From the NCBI GenBank assembly GCA_964630665.1, contig CAZVVN010000043.1, forward strand, positions 1 through 26,903: a stretch of DNA of 26,903 nucleotides, given 5' to 3'. Shown here piece by piece: positions 6,548 through 14,344 of the stretch (its first letter is position 1; every line of letters starts with the position of its first letter). The translations under genes and the position numbers were made by a program. The notes under the pieces were generated by a model, which saw only the letters and a list, made by a program, of their open reading frames with translations, made no database searches and was not told the origin of the DNA. This DNA comes from UBA9619 sp964630665. GTDB lineage: Bacteria; Pseudomonadota; Gammaproteobacteria; Arenicellales; UBA868.

Positions 6548-7966
6548 TCAGGCGCTGTAACCCGGGACCTCCCCGACAGTGTAGGTACCCTTGCGCACGG
6601 TATCGATCCGCACACCCCGGATTGCGCCGAAACCGATCGTCTCGCCGTTCTTGCCGGTGATGCGCTCGATGCGCACATCAAAAGTCGAGCCTTTGGACAG
6701 GGTTTTGAGAGGGACTTCGGCGTGTTTGAGCCGGGTACTCACCCGCCAGGCGGTCTTTTCATCCAGGAGCGCTGCGAGCGCTGCAAACAGTGATGTCTGT
6801 ACCGAGCCCTTCACGGCGTCCACCCGACTTGCACTGGCAGTAGCAGTGTGGACATCAAGATCCGAGGTAACCGTAATGCGCTGGTTTTTACGACGGACGA
6901 TCACCAATTGTTCGAACTCGTCGTTCTCGAAATAAAAGATCGCCCGGTCGCCCGGGTGAAAAACCGTCCCCACCCGGTCCACGAGGTCCGACCAGCGGTC
7001 AACCGGCAGCCCGGACATCGCCAGGCCATGCGACAGTGTGTCCCCGGGCTCGAACACAAATTCTTTCACGCGTTTTGTCTCCGGCGCCGGCGCAGCTGTG
7101 GCCTCCAGGGTAGCTGCTTTACTCAGGCCAGCCGAAACACCGGCATACGCCGGCAGAGCGGCTCCCGGCTCGGTGCCGGCCAGCAGGTCACTGGTACTGA
7201 TCACCACAGGCGGGCGATCTGTCACTGCCACCATCCCGGTATTCTCGGCTGCTGCATCTGCCGCAGAGCGGGTCACCCCCAGGGGCTCGGCGTTGACCGG
7301 CGGTGCAGGTGTGTTTTCGGGCACTGCCGGTTCAAAGCGGGTGCTGGCCAGCATGTGCTCATCCGCCCGCTTCGACGTTACCGCCGGGGGTGAGGTGGCA
7401 TTCACAACCTCCGTCTTGACCGCAGGCAGTGCAGCCATCTCCCGGATGTCGTAACCCGCTGGCCTGCTGTACTGCAGCGCAAAGTACGTTGCCCCGCCAC
7501 CACCGCCGACCAGCAACAGACCGAACACAACGCCCGCGGCCAGAGCCGGGCGGTGCTGCCAGTGCGTCGCCCCGCCGAGAGTGCCGAGCAAGCGGCCCAA
7601 TGAAAGCCGGCGGGTCTTGACCCGCACGGTGTCTTCCAGACCCGCCAGCATGTCCGGCACACTGATGCCATAAGCGGCAAGGTGATGCTCGAGCTGCGCG
7701 TCATCGAGATTTGCAAACTCGTCATCGGAAAGGCCCCACAGCCGGCGCGGCGGCCTAATGCCGTGCTCTGTCAGCCGGTCGGACACCTCGATCTCCCCAA
7801 CGGCCCGTTCGTACAGAGCATCGGCATCGACCCCGGCATCGAACAGAGTCTGCTGTGCCGCCAGCAGTGTCTGTGCATCGTGGCCGGTCGCCAGCGACTC
7901 ACCCGTCCCCTCGCCGTAGATACGGCGAAGCAGCGAGCCCGCGTCATTTTCGGATTCGACTGTCAT
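6548..7966 (-). CDS. One-TM, anti-sigma-like protein with periplasmic LysM-like/OapA-Csd3-type domain
   Basis: The 472-residue protein starts at ATG 7964-7966 (AAGG 6 nt upstream), 28 bp after the sigma-like gene; a longer frame from 8122 would overlap that gene. Residues 1-140 are charged and probably cytoplasmic. One membrane span lies at about 141-164 (LAAGVVFGLLLVGGGGGATY), followed by an Ala/Pro/Thr-rich linker to about 298. The C-terminal part looks like the non-catalytic front of M23 endopeptidases such as MepM: a LysM-like stretch beginning FVFEPGDTLSHGLAMSGL, then a domain with KGSVQTSLFAALAALL and GSTFDVRIERI. The M23 catalytic domain that normally follows is absent. Topology and pairing with a sigma-like gene suggest a membrane anti-sigma factor sensing the cell wall; this is inference, and a cell-envelope structural role is possible. 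Confidence 0.65.
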   Translation of the reverse strand: MTVESENDAGSLLRRIYGEGTGESLATGHDAQTLLAAQQTLFDAGVDADALYERAVGEIEVSDRLTEHGIRPPRRLWGLSDDEFANLDDAQLEHHLAAYGISVPDMLAGLEDTVRVKTRRLSLGRLLGTLGGATHWQHRPALAAGVVFGLLLVGGGGGATYFALQYSRPAGYDIREMAALPAVKTEVVNATSPPAVTSKRADEHMLASTRFEPAVPENTPAPPVNAEPLGVTRSAADAAAENTGMVAVTDRPPVVISTSDLLAGTEPGAALPAYAGVSAGLSKAATLEATAAPAPETKRVKEFVFEPGDTLSHGLAMSGLPVDRWSDLVDRVGTVFHPGDRAIFYFENDEFEQLVIVRRKNQRITVTSDLDVHTATASASRVDAVKGSVQTSLFAALAALLDEKTAWRVSTRLKHAEVPLKTLSKGSTFDVRIERITGKNGETIGFGAIRGVRIDTVRKGTYTVGEVPGYSA

Positions 7967-7994
7967 AGCTGCCTTGTGCGCCCCGGACGCCGGG

Positions 7995-8597
7995 TCAGGC
8001 CCGGTCTGCCAGACAGTCGCTGGCGATATGGCGCAACCTGTTTCTGAGCCGGTTGAACTTCTGGTAATCCGCACCGCCAGTTGTGGGATCAAGGCCCAGC
8101 CGGCGGCAGAAGTCCGGGCCATCGCGTTTCAGATCCCAGCCCTCGGTCTCGAATATCCTCCACACCTCCCTCAGCAGTGGATCGTCCTCGGTCTGCACGA
8201 TCTCACTGATCTGTTCAGCCAGTCGCCCGGCATCGAAGGTGGTTTGCGGGGTGACGAGGTCCGGAATACGGTTCTCCGGCGCTTCAGTACCGTTTCCGGC
8301 ACCGTTGATCCGGGGCGGCACCTGGACCCGGGCCTCCCGGGATCCGAAGTAATGCGAGATATAGGAGTTGATGCAGCCTGCCAGGTGTTGGTCGAGCGAA
8401 CAGCGCCCGGGGTCCCAGTTGCGCCGTTCTTCCATCGTATCGACCAATGCCCGCTGGGTCAGTTCCTCGGGATCCATGTGGGGCCCGTGTCCTGCCCGGC
8501 TGCCCAGTCTTCTGACCGCATGCGCAGCAGTTCGGATCAGGAGTGATTTCAGCTGGCGGCGGTTGAGAGAGCTGAACGGCGCGCGGTATCGAGGCAT
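7995..8597 (-). CDS. Divergent sigma-70-like (ECF-type) transcription factor
   Basis: The 200-residue protein has an excellent SD (AAGGAG, 5 nt before ATG 8595-8597). Residues 12-86 resemble sigma region 2: DPEELTQRALVDTM, then a WDPGRCSLDQHLAGCINSYI stretch like the core-binding helix and the wall preceding the -10 recognition helix. Residues 130-198 resemble region 4: a DPLLREVWRIFETEG helix, an LGL turn and a basic KFNRLRNRLRHIA recognition-like helix. The match is by pattern only and the protein is divergent, so promoter specificity cannot be predicted. The next gene, 28 bp downstream, encodes a one-TM protein suited to be its anti-sigma partner. An inverted repeat lies about 50 bp upstream of the start and could mediate autoregulation. 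Confidence 0.6.
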   Translation of the reverse strand: MPRYRAPFSSLNRRQLKSLLIRTAAHAVRRLGSRAGHGPHMDPEELTQRALVDTMEERRNWDPGRCSLDQHLAGCINSYISHYFGSREARVQVPPRINGAGNGTEAPENRIPDLVTPQTTFDAGRLAEQISEIVQTEDDPLLREVWRIFETEGWDLKRDGPDFCRRLGLDPTTGGADYQKFNRLRNRLRHIASDCLADRA

Positions 8598-8645
8598 TCG
8601 TTCTCCTTGCTGCGGATGCCCCAGCCGGGCAGCCGCCAGTCACAG

Positions 8646-8672
8646 GGCCGGTCTTAACATTTCTAACCGGCC
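8646..8672. promoter_or_regulatory. Inverted repeat upstream of the sigma-like gene, possible operator
   Basis: GGCCGGT (8646-8652) and ACCGGCC (8666-8672) form a perfect 7-bp inverted repeat around a 13-bp AT-richer centre. It lies 49-75 bp before the start of the minus-strand sigma-like gene, where a promoter or operator is expected. No T-run follows on either strand. It could equally form a leader hairpin in the mRNA. Confidence 0.4.
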
Positions 8673-8760
8673 GGGGTGGTGAAACGCTGTAGCACCGGCA
8701 GGTAGAAAAGTGGGTTTCTCCGGCCCTCGACGAAAAGGGCCTCACTCTCTATGCCGGTTT

Positions 8761-8778
8761 CCTGAAAAGTTTTTCAGG
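8761..8778. repeat. Short perfect inverted repeat (CCTGAAAA/TTTTCAGG)
   Basis: Two 8-bp arms separated by GT lie in the divergent region between the sigma-like gene and the small plus-strand gene that starts at 8871. The 2-bp spacer suggests a protein-binding palindrome rather than an RNA hairpin. Its role is unknown. Confidence 0.35.
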
Positions 8779-8870
8779 CAGTGCCGACAAGATGATTGTC
8801 TGAAAAATCTCATGTCTTTCCGGCTTTTAAATTCAACGGGCCAAATGTAACCCGCTCAAAAGGTGATCAG

Positions 8871-9197
8871 ATGCTTTACCAGAAATCCGATCTTGGCGGC
8901 TGCAGTGACGAGATGATCAGCGATATAAACCGGGCGCACCAGGTTTTCTACGAGATCTCTCATCATGGGGCTGGCGTCTGTTACATGCTGATGGCTGTAA
9001 TCGGCAATCATCTTGAACACTACCTGGATGAGGCCAGGGGAAGCGACCTGAACTTCGCTCCAAATCCCAAAGCAGTTTCGGAGAGTCCTCAGATGTACGC
9101 TCTGTTCTCCACTGTTGCGGGTCTCGCGGTGTCGTTGTCAAAAGCACGCAACCAGTGGGAAAAAGAGCAGCTTGAATCGGGGCCCCGCCTTCACTGA
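8871..9197 (+). CDS. Small protein of unknown function (108 aa)
   Basis: I do not recognise this family. The ATG at 8871 is chosen because AAAAGGTG lies 6 nt upstream; an in-frame TTG at 8796 would add 25 residues but has no SD. The product is soluble, mostly helical in look, with two His-rich spots (EISHHGAGVCYM and GNHLEHYLDEA) and a mildly hydrophobic segment ALFSTVAGLAVSLS near residues 80-95, too weak for a sure membrane span. It ends in a charged helix. Its base composition is visibly less GC-rich than that of its neighbours, which may mean more recent acquisition. The next gene starts 42 bp downstream on the same strand. Confidence 0.55.
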   Translation: MLYQKSDLGGCSDEMISDINRAHQVFYEISHHGAGVCYMLMAVIGNHLEHYLDEARGSDLNFAPNPKAVSESPQMYALFSTVAGLAVSLSKARNQWEKEQLESGPRLH

Positions 9198-9239
9198 GGG
9201 CACCGGGAACTCAGCGGCGCAGACCACCGACCGAGCCGG

Positions 9240-9518
9240 ATGCCGCACGTACCCCTGACCCGCCACGCCGACCTGCGCTGTGCCCAACGGGGCATCGACA
9301 ACTCGGTGATCCAGTTCATTCTTGAGAAAGGCCGGGTGGTTTATGACCACCATGGTGGCTGCCGATACTTTCTGGGCCGGGCTGAGAAACGCCGCCTGGC
9401 CCGGTCATCACCAGAACTCTTCCGCCACTATGGGCGCAAGCTCGAACTCGTTGTCGTGTTGACGGCAAAAGGCCGTCCAAAAGTGATCACCGCCTTCGTC
9501 CGTAACCGCAGACCCTGA
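9240..9518 (+). CDS. DUF4258-like small protein
   Basis: The 92-residue protein has the pattern HADLRCAQRGI followed by VIQFILEKGRVV and a basic C-terminal half ending VITAFVRNRRP. This resembles DUF4258 proteins (HA.xRmxqRgI, then a glycine-containing strand). They are small nuclease- or toxin-fold-like proteins of unproven function that often sit alone or near toxin/antitoxin genes. No antitoxin-like gene is obvious next to it. The SD is weak (CGAG region). It ends 61 bp before the sortase substrate gene and may share its transcript without sharing its function. Confidence 0.6.
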   Translation: MPHVPLTRHADLRCAQRGIDNSVIQFILEKGRVVYDHHGGCRYFLGRAEKRRLARSSPELFRHYGRKLELVVVLTAKGRPKVITAFVRNRRP

Positions 9519-9579
9519 AGCACCCGTGGATAACCACCCGCTGACAATTTTTGCTGATCTCACCTGGAGAACCGTGCCC

Positions 9580-12081
9580 ATGCACCTGACACCCTGTCCC
9601 GACTTCCTCCGCCCAGAACTCAAACTCACAGGCAGAGCGATTGCCTGCTGCCTGCTGGTGCTTTTCAGCAGCTTTGCTGTGGCCACTCAGTCGCCGGCGC
9701 TCGGCCGGGCCATGTCGGCCGGCGATGCCAAGGCCGGCACGCTTCTGGTCCGCACCTCCGACCACGACCGGCTGCGGCCGGTGCCGATGCTGTTCACCGA
9801 TGTCCAGATCCAGGTCACCGGTATGATCGGGCGATCCACTGTCACCCAGCACTTCAGCAACCCAACGGACCAGTGGCTGGAAGGGGTCTATATCTTTCCG
9901 CTGCCGGACGACGCCGCAGTCGACACCCTGAAGATGCAGATCGGCGAGCGCCTGATCGTGGGCGAGATCGAGGAACGTGCCCAGGCCCGCAAGATCTACC
10001 AGAAAGCCAAAAGCCAGGGCAAAAAAACCACCCTGCTCGAGCAGGAACGACCCAACATCTTTACCACCTCGGTCGCCAACATCGGCCCCGGCGAGACCAT
10101 TGAAGTGACGATCGAGTACCAGCAGGCACTACGCTACGACAACGGTGTTTTCGCACTGCGCTTTCCAATGGTGGTGGCACCGCGTTATATCCCGGGAGCG
10201 ACCCGCATCAGCGCCTTTACCGGCAGCGGCTGGGCGGAGGACACCGACCAGGTGCCTGATGCGTCGCGAGTCACCCCGCAGGTGGCCGACCCGGGTAACG
10301 GTCCGATCAATCCAGTGCGCATCCGGGCGCGCATCGAGGCCGGCTTTGCATTGACCATCGAAAGCCCCTCGCACGACATCCGGACGAGCGTCGACGGTGA
10401 GATCAGCGAGGTGGTGCTGGTCGGCAACACCGTGCCGGCCGACAGCGACTTCGTACTCCAGTGGCGACCCAAGGTGGGTGATGCACCTGCTGCTGCGCTT
10501 TTCAGCGACGTGTACCAGGGGGAAACCTACGCGCTGCTGATGGTGATGCCGCCCAGTGAACACAGTGCCGAAGTGCAGCGCCTGCCGCGCGAGACGGTCT
10601 TCGTGATCGACACCTCGGGTTCGATGGACGGGCGCTCGATCATCCAGGCCCAGGCAGCCCTGCAGCTGGCATTGCGACGTCTTGCACCTGGCGATTCGTT
10701 CAATGTCATACAGTTCAACAGCACACCGCACAAACTGTTTGGCTCCAGCCGGCCGGCGACCACGAATCACATTCAGGCAGCGGTCCGCTATGTGCGTGAT
10801 CTGCGTGCCACAGGCGGCACTGAAATGCTGCCGGCACTGCGCCTTGCACTGGGCCTGACCGGCGACCCCGCTAAGGTACGTCAGGTGATCTTCATCACCG
10901 ATGGCAGTGTCGGCAACGAGAGCGCGCTGCTGGCCTATATCCGACACAACATTCACGACAGCCGGCTCTTCACCGTCGGCATCGGCAGTTCACCGAACGG
11001 CCACTTCATGCGCAAAGCCGCCGGGCACGGCCGCGGGACCTACACCTACATCGGCCAGACCGGCGAGGTGCAGGCCAAAATGGGCACACTCTTCGCCAAA
11101 CTGGAAAACCCGCTGCTGACCCGCATCGACATCGACTGGCAGGGACAACCAGTCGAGTACTGGCCGCGGCACCTCCCGGATCTTTACCTCGGCGAGCCGG
11201 TCGTGATTGCGGCCCGCGTGCCGCGACTCGGCAGCACCGTGGAGATCTCGGGCCAGCGCAGCGGCCGGCCATGGGCAGTCGCGTTCACCCTGGCCGGCGG
11301 CAGCAGTCACTCCGGGATCGACCGGCTGTTTGCCAGGCGCAAGATCGAGGCACTGACCGACAGCCTGGCCGGCGAGGCACGACCGGAACAGGTCCGAAAG
11401 GACATCGTCGAACTGGGCCTTGCTCATCACCTGGTCACCCGACACACCTCGCTGGTGGCCGTTGAAACGATCGCCTCCCGGCCGCAGGACGATGACCTCG
11501 CATCGTCAGCGCTGCCGACCAACCTGCCAAAGGGCTGGGTCCACGACAGCGTCTTCGGCAAAGAGGCCAAGACCCGAGTCGAAAAAGCAAGGAAGAGANN
11601 NNNNNNNNNNNNNNNNNNNNNNNNNNNNNNNNNNNNNNNNNNNNNNNNNNNNNNNNNNNNNNNNNNNNNNNNNNNNNNNNNNNNNNNNNNNNNNNNNNAG
11701 AAACGCAAGCTGATGGCCGAGCACCAGCGGCAGGGACCGCTCACTCTGAAAGTGACCCAGAAGCGGGCAGCGAAAAAAACCGACGCCTCGAGATCTGTGG
11801 ATGGCGTTTCTCTGTCCCTCGCTCCGTCTGACGAATACACGGCCCGTGCAATACCGAGGCTGGCAACCGGCTCCGAGAGTGCGTCTTCCAACAGCGTCCA
11901 GCAGCTGGTGGCCGGCGGTTCTACCCGGCGCTACACGACCTCACAGGACCCGGGCGCCCTGCCCCAGACGGCGACCGCCGCCGCACTGCTGCTGGTGCTC
12001 GGCCTGAGCCTGCTGGTACTGGCGGTCGGGTTCCGCCAGCGCCGCGCCCGGCCACCGGCCGGGCGCGCGTCCATGGAGTGA
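9580..12081 (+). CDS. VIT/vWA sortase-substrate protein with C-terminal LPQTA sorting signal (contains assembly gap)
   Basis: About 833 residues are readable, with 100 N replacing an unknown stretch (11599-11698). An N-terminal hydrophobic segment (IACCLLVLFSSFAVA) is a signal peptide. A VIT domain follows (about 55-170, with YIFPLPDDAAVDTL and RPNIFTTSVANI), then a von Willebrand A domain whose MIDAS loop DTSGSMDG starts at about residue 344, with later GGTEM and FITDGSVGN. The C-terminus has LPQTA, a hydrophobic helix and a basic tail, the tripartite signal used by sortases. This is the layout of the marine proteobacterial sortase-target family. The exported, metal-binding adhesion-type protein is presumably cleaved between Thr and Ala by the adjacent sortase. 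ATG 9580 is chosen (GGAG 10 nt upstream); GTG 9574 is equally possible. Its stop overlaps the sortase start as GTGA. Confidence 0.88.
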   Translation: MHLTPCPDFLRPELKLTGRAIACCLLVLFSSFAVATQSPALGRAMSAGDAKAGTLLVRTSDHDRLRPVPMLFTDVQIQVTGMIGRSTVTQHFSNPTDQWLEGVYIFPLPDDAAVDTLKMQIGERLIVGEIEERAQARKIYQKAKSQGKKTTLLEQERPNIFTTSVANIGPGETIEVTIEYQQALRYDNGVFALRFPMVVAPRYIPGATRISAFTGSGWAEDTDQVPDASRVTPQVADPGNGPINPVRIRARIEAGFALTIESPSHDIRTSVDGEISEVVLVGNTVPADSDFVLQWRPKVGDAPAAALFSDVYQGETYALLMVMPPSEHSAEVQRLPRETVFVIDTSGSMDGRSIIQAQAALQLALRRLAPGDSFNVIQFNSTPHKLFGSSRPATTNHIQAAVRYVRDLRATGGTEMLPALRLALGLTGDPAKVRQVIFITDGSVGNESALLAYIRHNIHDSRLFTVGIGSSPNGHFMRKAAGHGRGTYTYIGQTGEVQAKMGTLFAKLENPLLTRIDIDWQGQPVEYWPRHLPDLYLGEPVVIAARVPRLGSTVEISGQRSGRPWAVAFTLAGGSSHSGIDRLFARRKIEALTDSLAGEARPEQVRKDIVELGLAHHLVTRHTSLVAVETIASRPQDDDLASSALPTNLPKGWVHDSVFGKEAKTRVEKARKRXXXXXXXXXXXXXXXXXXXXXXXXXXXXXXXXXXKRKLMAEHQRQGPLTLKVTQKRAAKKTDASRSVDGVSLSLAPSDEYTARAIPRLATGSESASSNSVQQLVAGGSTRRYTTSQDPGALPQTATAAALLLVLGLSLLVLAVGFRQRRARPPAGRASME
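11599..11698. other. Assembly gap (100 N) inside the sortase-substrate gene
   Basis: Exactly 100 N is the usual placeholder for a gap of unknown size. Flanking codons encode Lys/Arg-rich sequence (KARKR before, KRKLMAEHQRQ after), so a low-complexity or repetitive stalk region may have broken the assembly. Both flanks are in the expected reading frames, so if they are correct the missing length is 1 modulo 3. Confidence 0.98.
11959..12078 (+). other. Sortase sorting signal: LPQTA, hydrophobic helix, basic tail
   Basis: The encoded tail begins LPQTA, runs through a Leu/Val/Ala helix of about 20 residues (AALLLVLGLSLLVLAVGF) and ends in FRQRRARPP and a short polar tail. This matches the LPxTG-type cell-wall sorting architecture, with Ala instead of Gly after Thr. 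The paired sortase follows immediately. In a Gram-negative cell the acceptor of the cleaved protein is not known. Confidence 0.8.
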
Positions 12082-12689
12082 CCGGGATACCCGGTTCCCG
12101 CCGGTGGTACACACACCCCCGGATCCGGTTCGCGGCCGTGACGTCACTGCTGATCGCCAGTGTGCTCAGCACCGGCGAAGGTGCACGGATCTATCTCAAG
12201 GCGATCCTCGCCCAGCTGCTGCTGGAAACCGCCTGGAGCCAGACCCTCGCCGGTCGTGCCAGGGCAAGACCCTGGCCGTGGGCCGACACCTGGCCGGTGG
12301 CACGGCTGCGGGCGCCAGCCCAGCAGGAGAATCTGATCGTGCTGGCAGGTGCCAGCGGCAGCGCTCTGGCCTTCGGCCCCGCTCACGTGCTCACCAGTGC
12401 CGCACCGGGCAGCGATGACAACGTCGTGCTGGCCGGCCACCGTGACACGCACTTTGCCTTTCTGGAACACCTGCAGACCGGCCAGGTGCTCGAGCTGCAA
12501 TCAGCCGACGGCACAAACCACCGTTATCGTGTCACTGAGAGCGCCGTCGTCCACCAATCGCAGACCAGTGTGATGGCCCCGACCGGGCGCAAGTCGCTGA
12601 CGCTGATTACCTGCTGGCCATTCGATGCGATCGTCCCCGGCGGGCCGCTGCGCTATGTGGTGCGAGCGGTCACGGAGGCCAGCCGTTGA
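12078..12689 (+). CDS. Gram-negative (marine proteobacterial type) sortase
   Basis: The 203-residue protein is a sortase transpeptidase with one N-terminal membrane anchor (about residues 17-31). The catalytic triad is visible: His121 in VLAGHRDTHF, Cys179 in TLITCWPF and Arg192 in GGPLRYVV. The GTG start at 12078 overlaps the TGA of the substrate gene, so both are made from one mRNA and the sortase is probably dedicated to that single substrate. The predicted action is cleavage at LPQT/A and transfer to an amine in the periplasm; the nucleophile is unknown in Gram-negatives. The pair corresponds to the marine proteobacterial sortase and its target described in sequence families. Confidence 0.9.
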   Translation: MTGIPGSRRWYTHPRIRFAAVTSLLIASVLSTGEGARIYLKAILAQLLLETAWSQTLAGRARARPWPWADTWPVARLRAPAQQENLIVLAGASGSALAFGPAHVLTSAAPGSDDNVVLAGHRDTHFAFLEHLQTGQVLELQSADGTNHRYRVTESAVVHQSQTSVMAPTGRKSLTLITCWPFDAIVPGGPLRYVVRAVTEASR

Positions 12690-12884
12690 ACGGACGGCAT
12701 TGCTACTGAAGCGCCTCGGTGTTGCGTCGGGGGTGACTGCGAAAATTCTCTGCACCGGATGAAACCGTTCTGGATTTCCCGACCCGCCATCTTTTCAATG
12801 CCTTACGAAGCTCGAATGGACATCGCCGTTTACGGGTGACAGAGTACCCGGGCGACCGGCACACAGAAGTAGAAGAGGGTCGAT

Positions 12885-13319
12885 ATGAACTGGTATTTCC
12901 AGGCGCTCAAGAAGTACGCGGTGTTCAACGACAGAGCTGAAAAGAAGGAGTTCTGGTATTTCTCTTTGTTCGTGGTGATCTTCTCCATTGCGCTTGCCTT
13001 CATCGACGCTTTCATCCCGGGCTTCGACACGTTCTTCGAGATACCGCTTCCTGAACAACTCAATGCCACTTACGGCAGTACCTACAGTACCCCGAGTGGC
13101 GTGGGCCTGCTGGGTGGAATCTATGCTCTTGCCATGGCGATCCCCTCTTTGTCGATAGCCGTCAGAAGACTGCATGACACGGACCGGACGGGCTGGTGGC
13201 TGCTGCTTGTCCTGTTGCCTCTGATCGGCATCATTGTGCTGATGGTTTTCTGGGCGAAGGACAGCACCCCGGGAGAGAACCGCTACGGCCCAGACTCCGG
13301 GGCGGCAGCGCGCGATTAG
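12885..13319 (+). CDS. DUF805 family inner-membrane protein
   Basis: The 144-residue protein begins MNWYFQALKKYAVFNDRAEK, typical of DUF805 (YhaH/YhaI-like) proteins: a short amphipathic start, a RAEKKEFWYF motif, and then three to four hydrophobic spans. It also has the conserved IAVRRLHDTDRTGWW segment between the second and third span and ends with a polar NRYGP tail. The function of the family is unknown. GAGGG lies 7-8 nt before ATG 12885. The gene stands 195 bp after the sortase and converges on the M48 peptidase gene with only 26 bp between stops. Confidence 0.88.
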   Translation: MNWYFQALKKYAVFNDRAEKKEFWYFSLFVVIFSIALAFIDAFIPGFDTFFEIPLPEQLNATYGSTYSTPSGVGLLGGIYALAMAIPSLSIAVRRLHDTDRTGWWLLLVLLPLIGIIVLMVFWAKDSTPGENRYGPDSGAAARD

Positions 13320-13345
13320 TAGCCCCCGCTCCGGTCGGCCTTTGT

Positions 13346-14344
13346 CTATCTTGAAAAGGTCTGCAGCCGTTCATCCACCGACGGGTGGGTGGACAGAAAA
13401 CCGACGGTCTCACTCGAACCTGCGATGCGCTCGAGAATCCGCAGGAAATGTTGCGGTGAGATGCCACGCGCACCCAGGTAGTCATAAGCATACTGATCTG
13501 CTTCGCGTTCGAACTCGCGCGAATAGTAGGTCTCGGTGAGCAGTGCCGGCAGAGCACCGGACATCGCCGCAACGGCCGAGATGTCACCGGTGACCGCCAT
13601 CATGATCAGGGCGATCGTGCTGCCCTGAATCAGTTGCCGAAGACTGTGGCGTTGAACCACGTGTCCGATCTCGTGGGCCAGAATCGACTCCAGCTCGTGA
13701 GGATGCTCGATTGCCCTGATCAGTTCATCGGTCACCACGATTGTGCCGGTCGGCAGGGCGAACGCATTGGCGCCGATCCTCTCGCCACTGCGAAACACCA
13801 GCTCGAACCGGTAACCAGGCGCCAGCCCGGGTGTCATGCGTGCGAACATCGCCCTGGCGTTATTCTTTTCAGCCTCGTCCAGTCGGGATCCATCGAATAA
13901 AGTCTTGTCGAGCACCTCGAGTACGTCGTCGCCCAGTGCAGTGCTGGCCGCCACCGGTACCAGGTCAGCGACATGCCGCGCCATCTGCGGGATCCCGTAA
14001 CTGATCGCGCCCCACAGAAAAAGACCCGTAAGCAGGCAGGCGATGACCACGTAACGGAGCCTGGACTCCAGGCGGTCGACCAGTCGGCCCGGTACCGGAC
14101 TGCCCGATGCCGCGAGCAACCGGTCGACGGCATCGTTGTCGGACACCTCACAGACTACGCCATCCGGCAGCTCGATCCGGCGGGCCGTCCGGCCAAGGCG
14201 ACGCGAGACCACCAGGTCCTGTACCCGGTAACGGGTCTCACCGTGGTCGCTGACCAGCGTGATGTGCTGTTCGTCGGTCAGTCGGAGCAGTTGTTGCTGT
14301 TTACGCGAAGTCCTGCCGTCGTAACAGTCGACCCAGCACTCCAT
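13346..14344 (-). CDS. M48 family membrane-linked zinc metallopeptidase
   Basis: The 332-residue protein has a small N-terminal beta-rich domain (1-90) of the type found in this M48 subgroup, one membrane span at about 97-118 (YVVIACLLTGLFLWGAISYG) and a peptidase domain. The zinc site is HEIGH (224-228) with the third ligand Glu279 in EREAD. It probably acts in protein quality control at the inner membrane, facing the periplasm. No lipoprotein Cys or TPR repeats are seen, unlike BepA. Its ATG overlaps the stop of the upstream YjgN-like gene by one base (TGATG), and this pairing recurs in other Proteobacteria, so the two likely work together. Confidence 0.9.
   Translation of the reverse strand: MECWVDCYDGRTSRKQQQLLRLTDEQHITLVSDHGETRYRVQDLVVSRRLGRTARRIELPDGVVCEVSDNDAVDRLLAASGSPVPGRLVDRLESRLRYVVIACLLTGLFLWGAISYGIPQMARHVADLVPVAASTALGDDVLEVLDKTLFDGSRLDEAEKNNARAMFARMTPGLAPGYRFELVFRSGERIGANAFALPTGTIVVTDELIRAIEHPHELESILAHEIGHVVQRHSLRQLIQGSTIALIMMAVTGDISAVAAMSGALPALLTETYYSREFEREADQYAYDYLGARGISPQHFLRILERIAGSSETVGFLSTHPSVDERLQTFSR

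Noticed and set aside
8796..8870. TTG start giving a 133-residue version of the small unknown gene
   Set aside because: No SD precedes the TTG, while the ATG at 8871 has AAGGTG at good spacing.
9240..9518. Toxin/antitoxin module formed by the DUF4258-like gene and the gene before it
   Set aside because: The upstream protein has no antitoxin-like DNA-binding domain and the genes do not overlap; the family link to toxins is not established.
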